This document shows, piece after piece, positions 1 through 9,072 of a stretch of 64,000 bases of DNA (its first letter is position 1; each line of letters opens with the position of its first letter). The notes beneath the pieces were generated by a model, which worked only from the letters and a program-made list of their open reading frames with translations, made no database searches and was not told the DNA's origin. The DNA is from Trifolium pratense (Eukaryota > Streptophyta > Magnoliopsida > Fabales > Fabaceae). The stretch spans positions 8,112,266 to 8,176,265 of the forward strand of contig NC_060064.1 in assembly GCF_020283565.1 (NCBI RefSeq), read 5' to 3'. The position numbers and the translations under genes were made by a program.

Positions 1-2722
1 CAAGGATTTTGTGAAGTTGCCTGAATCATAGAGGGACTGAGCTGTTTCTAGCGCACTTTGAGCTTGCAATAGCTGAGAAAGCTCCTTTTCTGCAGCTGAA
101 TGTCCGGGTTTTAACTCCAGAAACTTTTTGTAGCTCCTTTCAGATTGCTCATATCTACATTAGCCAAAAAGCACCTGAATGATATAACTATCCAATTAGG
201 AGTTTGAGTGACTTGGGACATGGAGGGGGGAAGAGTGACACAATGATCATTTTCTTAAACTAATATCTTAAAGTTTACTTCATTTGCTAACTTCAGAAAT
301 GATAAGGGTCAAATGGTGTTTCAGATTTATGATTGATAATAAGAAGGTTTGGTCCCCGCTCCTATATCCCAAAACAAAAATGACGAAAATTCTAAAATAT
401 GAATAATTTTGAACTAGTGGACATTTAACTAAAAACAGCATTGTCTAAAAGCAACTCGAATGTGCATAAAGAGATTCTCACGAGGAAGCACAATTTAGTA
501 TGAAACATATTAGATTGTTTTTTTCAGTTTCTCGTATCCTGATGAAACACAATTTATATCATTTATCAAACTTACAAAAGCTAGAGCATCATTTGGCAGG
601 AAATGTTCTTTAAGCAAAAAATGCACAGTGGCGGGGTATACTTGTAAAAGAATCGCACCTGCATAACTGGCGAAGAACTGAAGCACGGGAAAGGTACGCT
701 TCTGAAAGGTTTGGATCAGCTTCTATTGCAGAATTTAGATCATTAAGTGCCTCAGCATAATGTCTCCCTTTTATACTTTGAGATGCTCTCTCGAATAACT
801 CAGCTGCATTTCCTGGTTTTCCATCAGATCACAACAAAAAAAAGACTGTTCAGGCAACAAATTTCACTTGAACACTGAATCATCGCATTCACAGGACTTC
901 TAGAGAAGTAAGAAAGTTAGGAGTAATATTTTCCAATGGAATTGTCTACACAAACTTAAAATCAAATGAAAAATTTTAAATGAAGATGCAAACTACTATT
1001 AGCCTGTTTGGATTAGATTATATTTAACACAAACTGGATAAAGTTTCCGTTATGTGGCAATTTTGCCAAAAGCTTTCAAGAGGCAGTTCTGGTCAAACTC
1101 GGTTTTGACCAGCTTTAACGCCAATACAAACAGACCTTATATGGTACATACTATACTACATCATAGTGTAATTAACAAATGTGGACATGCAATTTGAAGA
1201 TGTATATGACAGACCAATATTTCACTTTGCAATGATACTATCTTAGTTTCTTTTTTCTCACTAGGTGTAATAAATGTTATAGGGAAGGGATTTAATTCAC
1301 CCTTCCATCCTCTTTTTTATGAACTAAGCCTATCAATGAAATACAGTGTTTTGATTGGTACACTAGTATATAATGCCACTTACCTTTTTCATTTGTTGAT
1401 AAATGAAAAAGATGTATCAAAGATTGACTAATGTAAAAAGTCTAATGATAATCCATGGCATAAAAACAACAGAAAACAATAGCGCAATCCATGAGATCGG
1501 GGAAAAAAAATTATATGATGTCACTGTGAAGTATACACAAGGAATTCATGATGAAATCATTCAGAATTAGATGTTCACGACATTTTTTTAGGACACGTAA
1601 GCGAAGGAAGTTGAGACAGTAATTACAATAGATATGGAACTAGTAAGGTGGTCAAGACCAAAGATAGTTTGTTAGGTAAACTAGTAGGAAAGAGTAGAAA
1701 TTATGATTCATTCTAAACTGTTAATATTGAAGAAACAAACAACGTCACATTTGTAACGGGGAAAAACCTTGAAACTAGAATCCTCTCATTTTTTTTAACC
1801 AAGACATTGGGCTCAAGTGGTTAGTGAACTCTCCCTAGGACGAATCGTTCGGGAGAACCCGGGTTTGATTCCTAGTGGGAACAGTTATTGGCTTGGGAAC
1901 CAGATTGTTTACTTACCTTGTGGCCGAACTCTGGATTACCGGGGCCCCCTTCCCCAGGAACCGGAGGGTTAACACAAAAAAAAAAAGAATTCTCTCATTT
2001 TCTTTATTTACCATTCAGTCTAACACCACATAAGCACCATTCTTCCACTTCATCTGTTATTTGTTTTCTAAGCTCTCTCTCAGTTTCTCACAAATCTCAG
2101 ATTCTGTTTTTAGGTTCCTAAACTCTTTTTATACCATTCAAACATGTCTTACTAAAGCCTATTTAGTTTTCAAATTTCAATGTTCAAACTACACGAAAAG
2201 TCCCAAAAAAACAAAAGCTCTAAAATCCTAAATAAATTCAACCTAATCAAAATCAACCAAACCATGCTGCACAATCTAACATCTATAGAGATGACATAAA
2301 TATGAAATATATCTAAATAAAATTATGCAATTTAGTCAACAACAGTTTACTAAATCAAATGCACTAATTTCCCTTAAAATCTAAAATCTCCATTAACACT
2401 AAACTAAAATGCAGTAACTAAAACCTAAAAGTAATAATAAAAACAAAAGAGAAAATCGACCCACAAAAACAAAGTTTGATCAAAGCATTAAAGTTATGAA
2501 ATTTATTAAAGGGAAAGTGAAAAGGAACATTAAATCATAATGGGGTTAAGCGAAACTATAAAAAAAAAAAAAAATTAAAAGGGTCTCAACAAATCAAGTT
2601 ATACCTGAAGCAGAAACAAAGGGTTGAACAAAAACAAAATTGAGAACAAAGAATGTGTGGAACAATCCCTTATAAGGCACCGAATCCATAGACAACAATG
2701 AGAAACCGATGAGATTACGCAT
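1..2722 (-). CDS. P58IPK: P58IPK/DNAJC3-type ER-lumenal TPR-J co-chaperone, 5' part (gene continues beyond the left edge)
   Basis: Three exons read on the minus strand: 2722-2605, 812-659 and 154 to the window edge. Both introns have GT-AG ends and the codon phases join exactly. Exon 1 starts at an ATG (2722-2720) and encodes a short basic N-terminus followed by a hydrophobic stretch (VPYKGLFHTFFVLNFVF) ending near FVSASG, which fits an ER signal sequence. Exon 2 encodes a TPR repeat with AAELFERASQSIKGRHYAEA and EADPNLSEAYLSRASVLRQL. Exon 3 continues with KPGHSAAEKELSQLLQAQSA, the register seen in plant P58IPK proteins as I recall them. Family members have several TPRs followed by a C-terminal J domain and assist BiP in the ER lumen. 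The J domain is not in this window. Intron 1 is about 1.8 kb and contains a SINE. Family assignment is strong and the exact orthologue is inferred. Confidence 0.9.
1797..1986 (+). mobile_element. SINE with target-site duplication, inside intron 1 of the P58IPK gene
   Basis: The element has a tRNA-like Pol III promoter: an A-box-like GGCTCAAGTGGTTAGTG and a B-box-like GGGTTTGATTCC. It ends in an A-rich tail (AACACAAAAAAAAAA). A near-perfect direct repeat, GAAtCCTCTCATTTT at 1778 and GAAtTCTCTCATTTT at 1987, flanks it and reads as the target-site duplication. Its sense orientation is opposite to the host gene. Confidence 0.75.
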
Positions 2723-2914
2723 TGAGATCTTTCTCTATGGTTTCAAAATCTGTATATTTTGGTGTTAACACATTAGAAGAGGAAGAAGACAGTGTTCGCA
2801 GGTTGTTTGAGAAATTGAAAGATTTGGAAAGGGAAAAAACGAAACCTTGTAGCTTTCGACATTTGCATAAATGTTACATGTCATCACACGTAGTTTCTGC
2901 CTATCAATGTTTGA

Positions 2915-2920
2915 CACGTG
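2915..2920. promoter_or_regulatory. G-box CACGTG upstream of the P58IPK start
   Basis: A perfect CACGTG lies about 195 bp upstream of the start codon. Further ACGT cores of the form CCACGTA lie near 2989 and 3031. bZIP factors, including those of the ER stress response, bind ACGT-core elements in general. A role in inducing this ER chaperone gene is inference. Confidence 0.4.
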
Positions 2921-3561
2921 GATTTTATGTAGAAACGATGTTTCATGTTCGTAGCCACATGTGCATGATAGTAACTAATTAGAATTTGCCACGTAGTCTT
3001 TGATACAAAACACGCTCAAATGACTATATGCCACGTAACATTCCTATGTTCGGAGTACTAATTTGGTTAATTAGAGTCTGTCTGATATGCATAATGTAAG
3101 TACCGGACAGTACAAGACAGAATAGTACAAAACAAACGTTTAAAGGGTTGAACAGTTTTTGTGTTGTCCGATGTTGGGTGGCCAAAAATGTTATTTTGAT
3201 GTTTTAGACAACTTGTGCATAGGATAAAAAGTTGTCACGTGATTCAGTGGGGACAAATAATTCAGTTTTTGTTCCGTCCTTTGGCTTCTAGTTTTTTCGG
3301 TACTAAGAACAGTTTTAAAATCAAATACAATACAGCTGAAGTAATCGTGTTAAGTCCCATATTTTTTAGTAGATCAAACACACTTGTGTTACTTTAATTA
3401 ATAAAATTTAGATATATTAAAATAACTGTGAATCTATTTGAAAGCGATTTACAAACATCGACAAATTATTCAATTATTCTAAATTGTTTTTGCTTTTCTT
3501 TTCATTTAAATAAGTGATTATTCACATAAATTTGCTTCTTCGTTTTTTGTTTTTAAAATTT

Positions 3562-3638
3562 GTGGTCGTCTTGTGCGGCGTTGTGTTTGTGGTCGTCTTG
3601 TGCGGCGTTGTGTTTATCGTTGTCTTGTGCGGCGTTTG
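3562..3638. repeat. 27-bp tandem repeat, nearly 3 copies
   Basis: The unit GTGGTCGTCTTGTGCGGCG plus TTGTGTTT occurs exactly twice (3562-3588, 3589-3615) and a third, slightly changed and shortened copy follows. The unit is much more GC-rich than its surroundings. Confidence 0.85.
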
Positions 3639-4232
3639 TTGGTTTTTCATTTTAGTACGATGTTTTGTTTATTCAAATTGACATATCTACCTCAACTCAT
3701 TACAGATCTGATGAAGATTTGGATGTCAACGTTGCAGATCCGGGAGTATGAAGATTTCGGTTACAATACATGATGTCGTTGTATGCTATTAACTTAGACG
3801 CTGCAAGATTGTTTGTAGATTCACCTTTTTCAGTTTTTAGCAATCTTGAATTTGTAATGATCGATATATTTTCAATTTGAATTAATGAATATACATATTT
3901 TTAGTAAAAAACAAAAAAGTTAGTTTGATCTTCTATAACAATATATAAAAAAGATAGGTGAGTTTGGGCTGCATTTTTTATATTGTCCAAATTACCCTTT
4001 ATTTTAAATTCAAATAACACAATAGATCTAATAAGACATCTAATAACGTAACATATTATAAATGCACAATGGTTGTTTCTTATTAAGGTCTTCCAACAAT
4101 CACAATTCTTGCAGAAATTTAAATAAGGTAAATTGCAAAATTTTATTAATCTTTGATTTTTAATTCATAACATAATTTTTTTTTTACATAAGTTAGACAC
4201 AGACAGACATGAAACTAGCCCGCTAGTTTAAA

Positions 4233-5036
4233 ATAAGTCGGATTTTGTTCCTTCACTTAACAAATGAATATGATAGTATATTTTTCGGATAAATTACCAT
4301 TTTAGTTTATAAGTGTAACTCGTGTTATATTGATAATTGAATGTATTAAAATTGCAAACACATTCATAAGTGTATATTTTGTAGTCATTTTGATTCTCAA
4401 ATATATTATTAGGTAGTTAATTTAGTTCTCAAATTTATTTATTTTTTGATGATTAGTTTCGTTCATGAAATTAGTAAAAATAAAATAAAAATTAAAGATG
4501 TGTTTACCATTAAAAAATGTGTTTACAATTTTAACACTTTTAAGGTCTGTTTGATGCGCATAATAAGAGATATGATATGATAACTATATCGTATCCTATC
4601 GTAATCCAATATTTAGTGAGACATCAGAATATGATAAATTAATCATAAAACTTATCTAATCTTTCTAGTTCTAGTTAAAAGTCTTATCCTAAATTTATTC
4701 CGTAAAATATATTTTAAGAGTTATGATATCTTCTCACACATTCCCAAACATATACTATTTGCTCATTTATTTTCGTAAGTTATAAACTATTCTCACATGA
4801 ATTTTTGTTTCATAATTTTTTTAATCAATACTTCAAACTGAAAAATATAAAATATTTTAACTAGGAGTATCAATTTAAACATTTGGGCCTCACGCTGAAA
4901 TTGGCCCGAACATGGATTAGAAAAAAGAACAAGTTAATTTATAATTAAATATAATTATCTAGAACTTCATATTGTCTGTTTCCCAAATAGCCACTTGGTT
5001 GAGAAGTTATTTTACGACCAAAAAATTAACTTGTTC
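4233..5036 (+). repeat. Dispersed repeat, copy A (core GGGCCTCACGCTGAAATTGG)
   Basis: Copy A runs from the AGTCGG..TTCCTTCACTTA region through AGTTAATTTAGTTCTC, ACTATTTGCTC, CTTCAAACTGAAAAATATAAA and the conserved core GGGCCTCACGCTGAAATTGG to an end near ACTTGGTTGAGAAGT. The same order of blocks is present in copy B (7160-8560), and the 3' half is present inverted in copy C (27470-27735). Copy A has about 160 bp (near 4555-4720) missing from B. No coding capacity is seen and the repeat class is unknown. Confidence 0.7.
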
Positions 5037-5289
5037 TACTGGGTTCTACTGGGTTGGTTGCTTATTGCCGAGTAAAATTGAAATTTATGGTTTGTTCTGA
5101 AAATTGGTATTGTGTGATAATGGTGTATATATTTATTTATGGTTTGCTTAATCTTCAAAAATATAGGGGACTTTACTTGATAGATCATTTTCTATATATT
5201 TTTGTTTCTTTTTTTCAATTTCAGATTCTCCACTATTACCAGTTTGCCTAATGGCTTTGAAGTTCTTACTTGATATTCTAAATTTCTAA

Positions 5290-5450
5290 TCAAAACATGC
5301 TCAAATGACCATCTGCCACGCAACCTCCCCATGTATTAATTTGGTTAATTAGTTTCACTTTGATTGATTAAATTTAGATATGAAACAGTCAACCCACTAT
5401 TTGAGAGCGAATTATAAAGACATCGGTTAATTTGATAGTTTATTGAATGA
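5290..5450 (+). repeat. Diverged duplicate of the 3005-3480 promoter-proximal region
   Basis: Blocks such as CTCAAATGACcATcTGCCACG and TTTGGTTAATTAG match 3008-3072. Following blocks (AAATTTAGATAT, TTTGAGAGCGA/TTTGAAAGCGA) match 3402-3475. About 320 bp present between these blocks in the first copy are absent here. Confidence 0.6.
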
Positions 5451-5584
5451 AAAAAAAGAACTTAAATCCATCTTTCATTCCTATCTTATGTTGGTTTTGC
5501 AATAAACTTAATTTTGAATAAATTGATTTTATAAACTTGAGTTAAAAATAAAGTAATTTCTTGATAAAAAAAATTAAAATGTTT

Positions 5585-6617
5585 GGTTAAATTGCACTTT
5601 TGGCCCCTTAAGTTTTAGAAAGTTGTGATTTTAGCCTCCTATGTTTCAAAATAGCATTTTTGGCCCCCTATCTTTACCCCATTTTGCAAAAGGTCAATTT
5701 TGACCAAATCAATGCTGATGTGGCAAGTCACTTAAGTGACTCAGCTGCCACATCAGCTTTTTTTTGTCACTTATAATTTTTTTTATTTTTTAAAAAAAAA
5801 AAAGAAAAATCAAAAGGAAGAGTCACATTGAGATTGTCCTGCTTAACTTTCTCCTGGGATTTCATAAACTTGAGTGTTATATTATATGGCGATACTATTC
5901 CTATGTTAATTAATTTTCTTCTTTGTCCTCATGAACACTGTCAGAACAAAACGAAAAATACATTATTACACATATAAATGCATAACTAATACCAAGGCTG
6001 AAGATTTCTTCTTCATTGCAATACAACATAAAAGTTTAAAAGAAAATAGAATTTGACCTTTATTAAGGCTTTTGATTATCTCAGAAATAACTCCAACCTT
6101 AACCATGTTCTTTAAGACTTTGTCCATCTCCAAGTTTCTCTTTACCCTTAGTTATGTTAATAAAAGAATAAGAAGAATACATTTTTCCTTCAAGGAAAAG
6201 CTTGTTATAGTTTTTTTTCCTGACAAGTGCATTAGAAAGCTTTTCATCATAGAACTCTTTGCACGGGAACATTCTAATTGAAGGATGCATTATGTACCGA
6301 ACATTAACCATATGCCTTCTGTATCCTAAAATTACCAACCTCTCAAACATACTTCGTCCAGATTTCGGCATGTGTTTGTCACTTAAGTGACTCTTCCTTT
6401 TGATATATTTTTTTGTTTTTAAAATTATAAGTGACAAAAAAAAAAGTTGATGTGGCAGCTGAGTTACTTAAGTGACTTGCCACATCAGCGTTGACTTGGT
6501 CAAAATTGACCTTTTGCAAAAGGGGTAAAGATAGGGGGCCAAAAATGCTATTTTGAAACATAGGGGGTCAAAATCGTAACTTTCTTAAATTTAAGGGGCC
6601 AAAAATGCAATTTAGCC
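5585..6617. mobile_element. Pack-MULE-like non-autonomous Mutator element with long TIRs and 9-bp TSD
   Basis: Terminal inverted repeats of about 240 bp (5585-5826 and 6387-6617) begin with GG(T/C)TAAATTGCA and contain the ATTTTTGGCCCCCTA blocks. The flanks carry a perfect 9-bp direct repeat, AAAATGTTT at 5576-5584 and 6618-6626, the hallmark TSD length of Mutator-like elements. There is no transposase. The roughly 560 bp between the TIRs hold a captured host-gene fragment on the minus strand, which makes this a Pack-MULE by structure. Confidence 0.9.
5835..6375 (-). pseudogene. Captured fragment of a SEN1/UPF1-like SF1 helicase gene inside the Pack-MULE
   Basis: Read on the minus strand, 6375-6099 encodes SGRSMFERLVILGYRRHMVN, then MHPSIRMFP and EFYDEKL, then a MYSSYSFINI block. 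This matches the C-terminal helicase domain of plant SEN1/MAGATAMA3-like P-loop proteins, in which a Y/I-R-MHPSI..FP..FY motif is conserved. After SLK the frame shifts by one nucleotide and continues as VGVISEIIKSLN. A second piece near 5960-5835 contains INIGIVSPYN, which resembles the following helicase segment, and it also carries frameshifts. The reading is broken, so no functional protein is expected. Loss of intermediate sequence and an intron-like spacer between the pieces suggest capture of genomic DNA rather than cDNA. Confidence 0.75.
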
Positions 6618-6784
6618 AAAATGTTTTACGTTTGGATACATTAATTAATGTGAAATTGAGTCGAATAATAATTTTGAATGTAAAATTCAATTCTATGATT
6701 ACAAGCTACAATCCGTCAAAAAATGATTATAAGCTACAATTTATTGCATAAGCATAATTAATTTTAAAGGAAAAATCGATTATA

Positions 6785-6937
6785 CTCTCTTCGATCCTTA
6801 ATATAAAATAAACTTTACTTTTGAGATTCATTGAAAATCTAATGTATTTAGTCTATAATATGATTATAGACTAGGTACATTAGATTTTCAATTAATCTAA
6901 AAACCAAAATTTTTCTTATATTAAGAACCGAAGAGAG
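6785..6937. mobile_element. Stowaway-like MITE
   Basis: The termini CTCTCTTCGATCCTTAATAT and its inverted partner ATATTAAGAACCGAAGAGAG are flanked by TA on both sides. The interior is a further inverted repeat around AGTCTATAATATGATTATAGACT. Confidence 0.8.
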
Positions 6938-7159
6938 TACTCTAGAAAATTCAAACAAGCCAAAATCAATTCTACACTTCTAAAATTAATTTTTTATTTT
7001 TTGGTCAAGCCTCTAAAATCAATTTTATATCCTTCAAAAGTGAAATCAAACATAAACTTCAAAAGCTCTATTTAGTCCATTAATTTTAATATTTTAAAGT
7101 TAGTTAATTTGATCTCTTAACTTAACTAAGCTAATGCAATTTAGTCTCTTAAACTTTAA

Positions 7160-8560
7160 AAGTCGGTTTGGTTCCTTCACTTATTTTAAGTTAATGCAAC
7201 TTGATTTCTTGACAAATGAATATTACAACATGAAAGTATATTTTCCGGACAACATGAAGATCCCCATTTTAGTCCCTAATGTAACTTGTGTTACATTGAT
7301 CATTAATGTATTGAAATTTGAAATTACCAACACATTCACAAGTGTATCTTATTTTAATCATTTTAATCCTCAAATATGTTGTTTGGTAGTTAATTTAGTT
7401 CTCAAAATTTATTTATTTTTGTTGATTATTTTAGTTCATAAAATTACTAACAAAAGAAGCATAAAAAATGTGTTTAATTACCGTAAAAAAATGTGTTTAC
7501 AATTTTAATTTAATTATTTATGAGTTATATTGATATCGTCTCACACATTTTCAAATGAGTTTAATTGATATGCACTGACGGTGTAAAATAGTTTTACACG
7601 ATCGTCTAATAAATAACCATCATTGTTCTGGTGAACACTCAAAGGGGGGTGTATTATTTATATTGGATTAAATAATGTTACACAGGCCTAGACCAAAGAA
7701 AGGTCCATATGTGTGAGAATAGAAAAATGTGTGTGTATGACCATGAATGATCAATGTTATTTATAAAGTCTCCTTCCTTCTTCTCCAAGCTCTACTACCC
7801 TGTTTTTCGGCCACCTCCTTCTTCTTCCGTGAATGGCGCTCTTAGGGGTGGTTATTTTCCTCCTTACCCCCAGTTCCGGTGGATCATGATGGGTGGTTAC
7901 TATCTTCTTCCTCAAGAGTCATCAGAGTGGGAGATCATGGGGGAGGAGATACTTTTCTCCACTTAACGCCATAATTTCCAAATATTGGCGCCATCCCAGC
8001 TCGTCCCGCCTTGCATTATTTGAAACCGTGGATTGGATCATATTGGGCCACTTCTTGTTGGGCCTTGGTAAAATTTTCCTATCCACACCCGGTCCAATCA
8101 TTTTGCCATGTCATGTCAAGAAAGTGGGGTGAAGTGGGGGTAATGTTGCGAAAAACATAATTGGTATTGGTTGACAGTGTAAAATTATTTTACATCGGTG
8201 CATATCAATTAAATCCTTTTCAAATAGACTATTTGCTCATATATATTTTCATAATTTATCAACTATTCTCACATGAATTTTTTACACTCACAAATTTTTG
8301 TTTCATAATTTTTGAATCAAATACTTCAAACCGAAAAATATAAAATGTTTTAACATCAATATTGTTAATTATATCGATTTAAACCTTTGGGCCTCACGCT
8401 GAAATTGGCCCAAATATAAATTAGAAAAAAATCACAACTTTATAGTTAAATAAAATTATCTAGAGTTCCATATTGCATTTTTCTCAAGTAGTCACTTGAC
8501 TGAGAAGTCATTTTGCAATCAAGAGATATCTGGTTCGAAACTTAGCATTGGAAAAAAAGT
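7160..8560 (+). repeat. Dispersed repeat, copy B, interrupted by a TIR element
   Basis: Copy B is collinear with copy A (4233-5036), including the blocks ACACATTCACAAGTGTAT, GGTAGTTAATTTAGTTCTCA, ACTATTTGCTC and GGGCCTCACGCTGAAATTGG. A 660-bp insertion (7557-8216) splits it. The two copies lie about 3 kb apart in direct orientation. Confidence 0.7.
7557..8216. mobile_element. TIR element with 9-bp TSD inserted in repeat copy B
   Basis: The inverted ends (TTTAATTGATATGCACtGAcG against TTTAATTGATATGCACcGAtG, then GTGTAAAAtAgTTTTACAC) extend about 44 bp. The 9-bp repeat TTTTCAAAT flanks both sides (7548-7556, 8217-8225). The orthologous position in copy A (near 4740) is an empty site, which independently confirms the boundaries. 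TSD length suggests a Mutator-like non-autonomous element. The interior contains a TATTTATAAAG motif and CT-rich leader-like DNA, but no recognisable gene. Confidence 0.85.
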
Positions 8561-9037
8561 ATAGATTGTAGCTACAAATGAGGTATTTCAAAATACTTTG
8601 CAGTGCTATGAGATTTCAGCTAAGAGCAACTATAACTTTGAGAAGCTTTTTCGTTATCTTGCCAGGAAACTTGCTGGTGATCCTAACCTGCACTTTGTAG
8701 AATCTAAGCTATTTTAAAACACCTCTTTTTTTACATATATAATTTTTATTTTTATTTCAATTTCAATATAATAATTTATTTATATTTAGAAAATTAGTGA
8801 CATCAGTATAAAATCAAACTCTTTGAGATAATCTGTTTATTTTAAAATTTAGAGATAATTTATTTTAGGTATGGTTAAATCTCTGTAAATCTGTAATACA
8901 TATTCATTAGTCGTAGTTCAAATATGTAATTCTCCACTTATTCACCTTAAATGATAAAATTTTAGTCACTAAATTACTTGACAAAAAAAAAAATCTCTCA
9001 GCTAAAATTTAAATATTAATTCACGTTATGAAAATCC
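8561..9037. other. AT-rich intergenic DNA
   Basis: No gene, RNA or bounded repeat is recognised. The sequence directly right of repeat copy B (8561-8640) looks unique in the window. Confidence 0.5.
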
Positions 9038-9072
9038 AACATATTTAACTAAACCGTCTATTATCCCAAACC

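Larger units (their letters stand above)
2723..4232. other. Intergenic region upstream of the P58IPK gene
   Basis: No gene is recognised here. The first 300 bp are the likely promoter and 5' leader of the P58IPK gene. A 27-bp tandem repeat lies at 3562-3638. Segments around 3005-3072 and 3402-3475 reappear in diverged form at 5290-5450. The short reading frames have no recognisable domain. Confidence 0.6.

Noticed and set aside
6099..6437. A 112-codon minus-strand frame as an expressed helicase-like gene.
   Set aside because: It lies wholly inside a Pack-MULE, is a fragment of a much larger protein and is followed by frameshifts.
7625..8155. A complete solo LTR inside the 7557-8216 TIR element.
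   Set aside because: There is a TATA-like motif and LTR-like composition, but I found no TG..CA bounded ends with a TSD.
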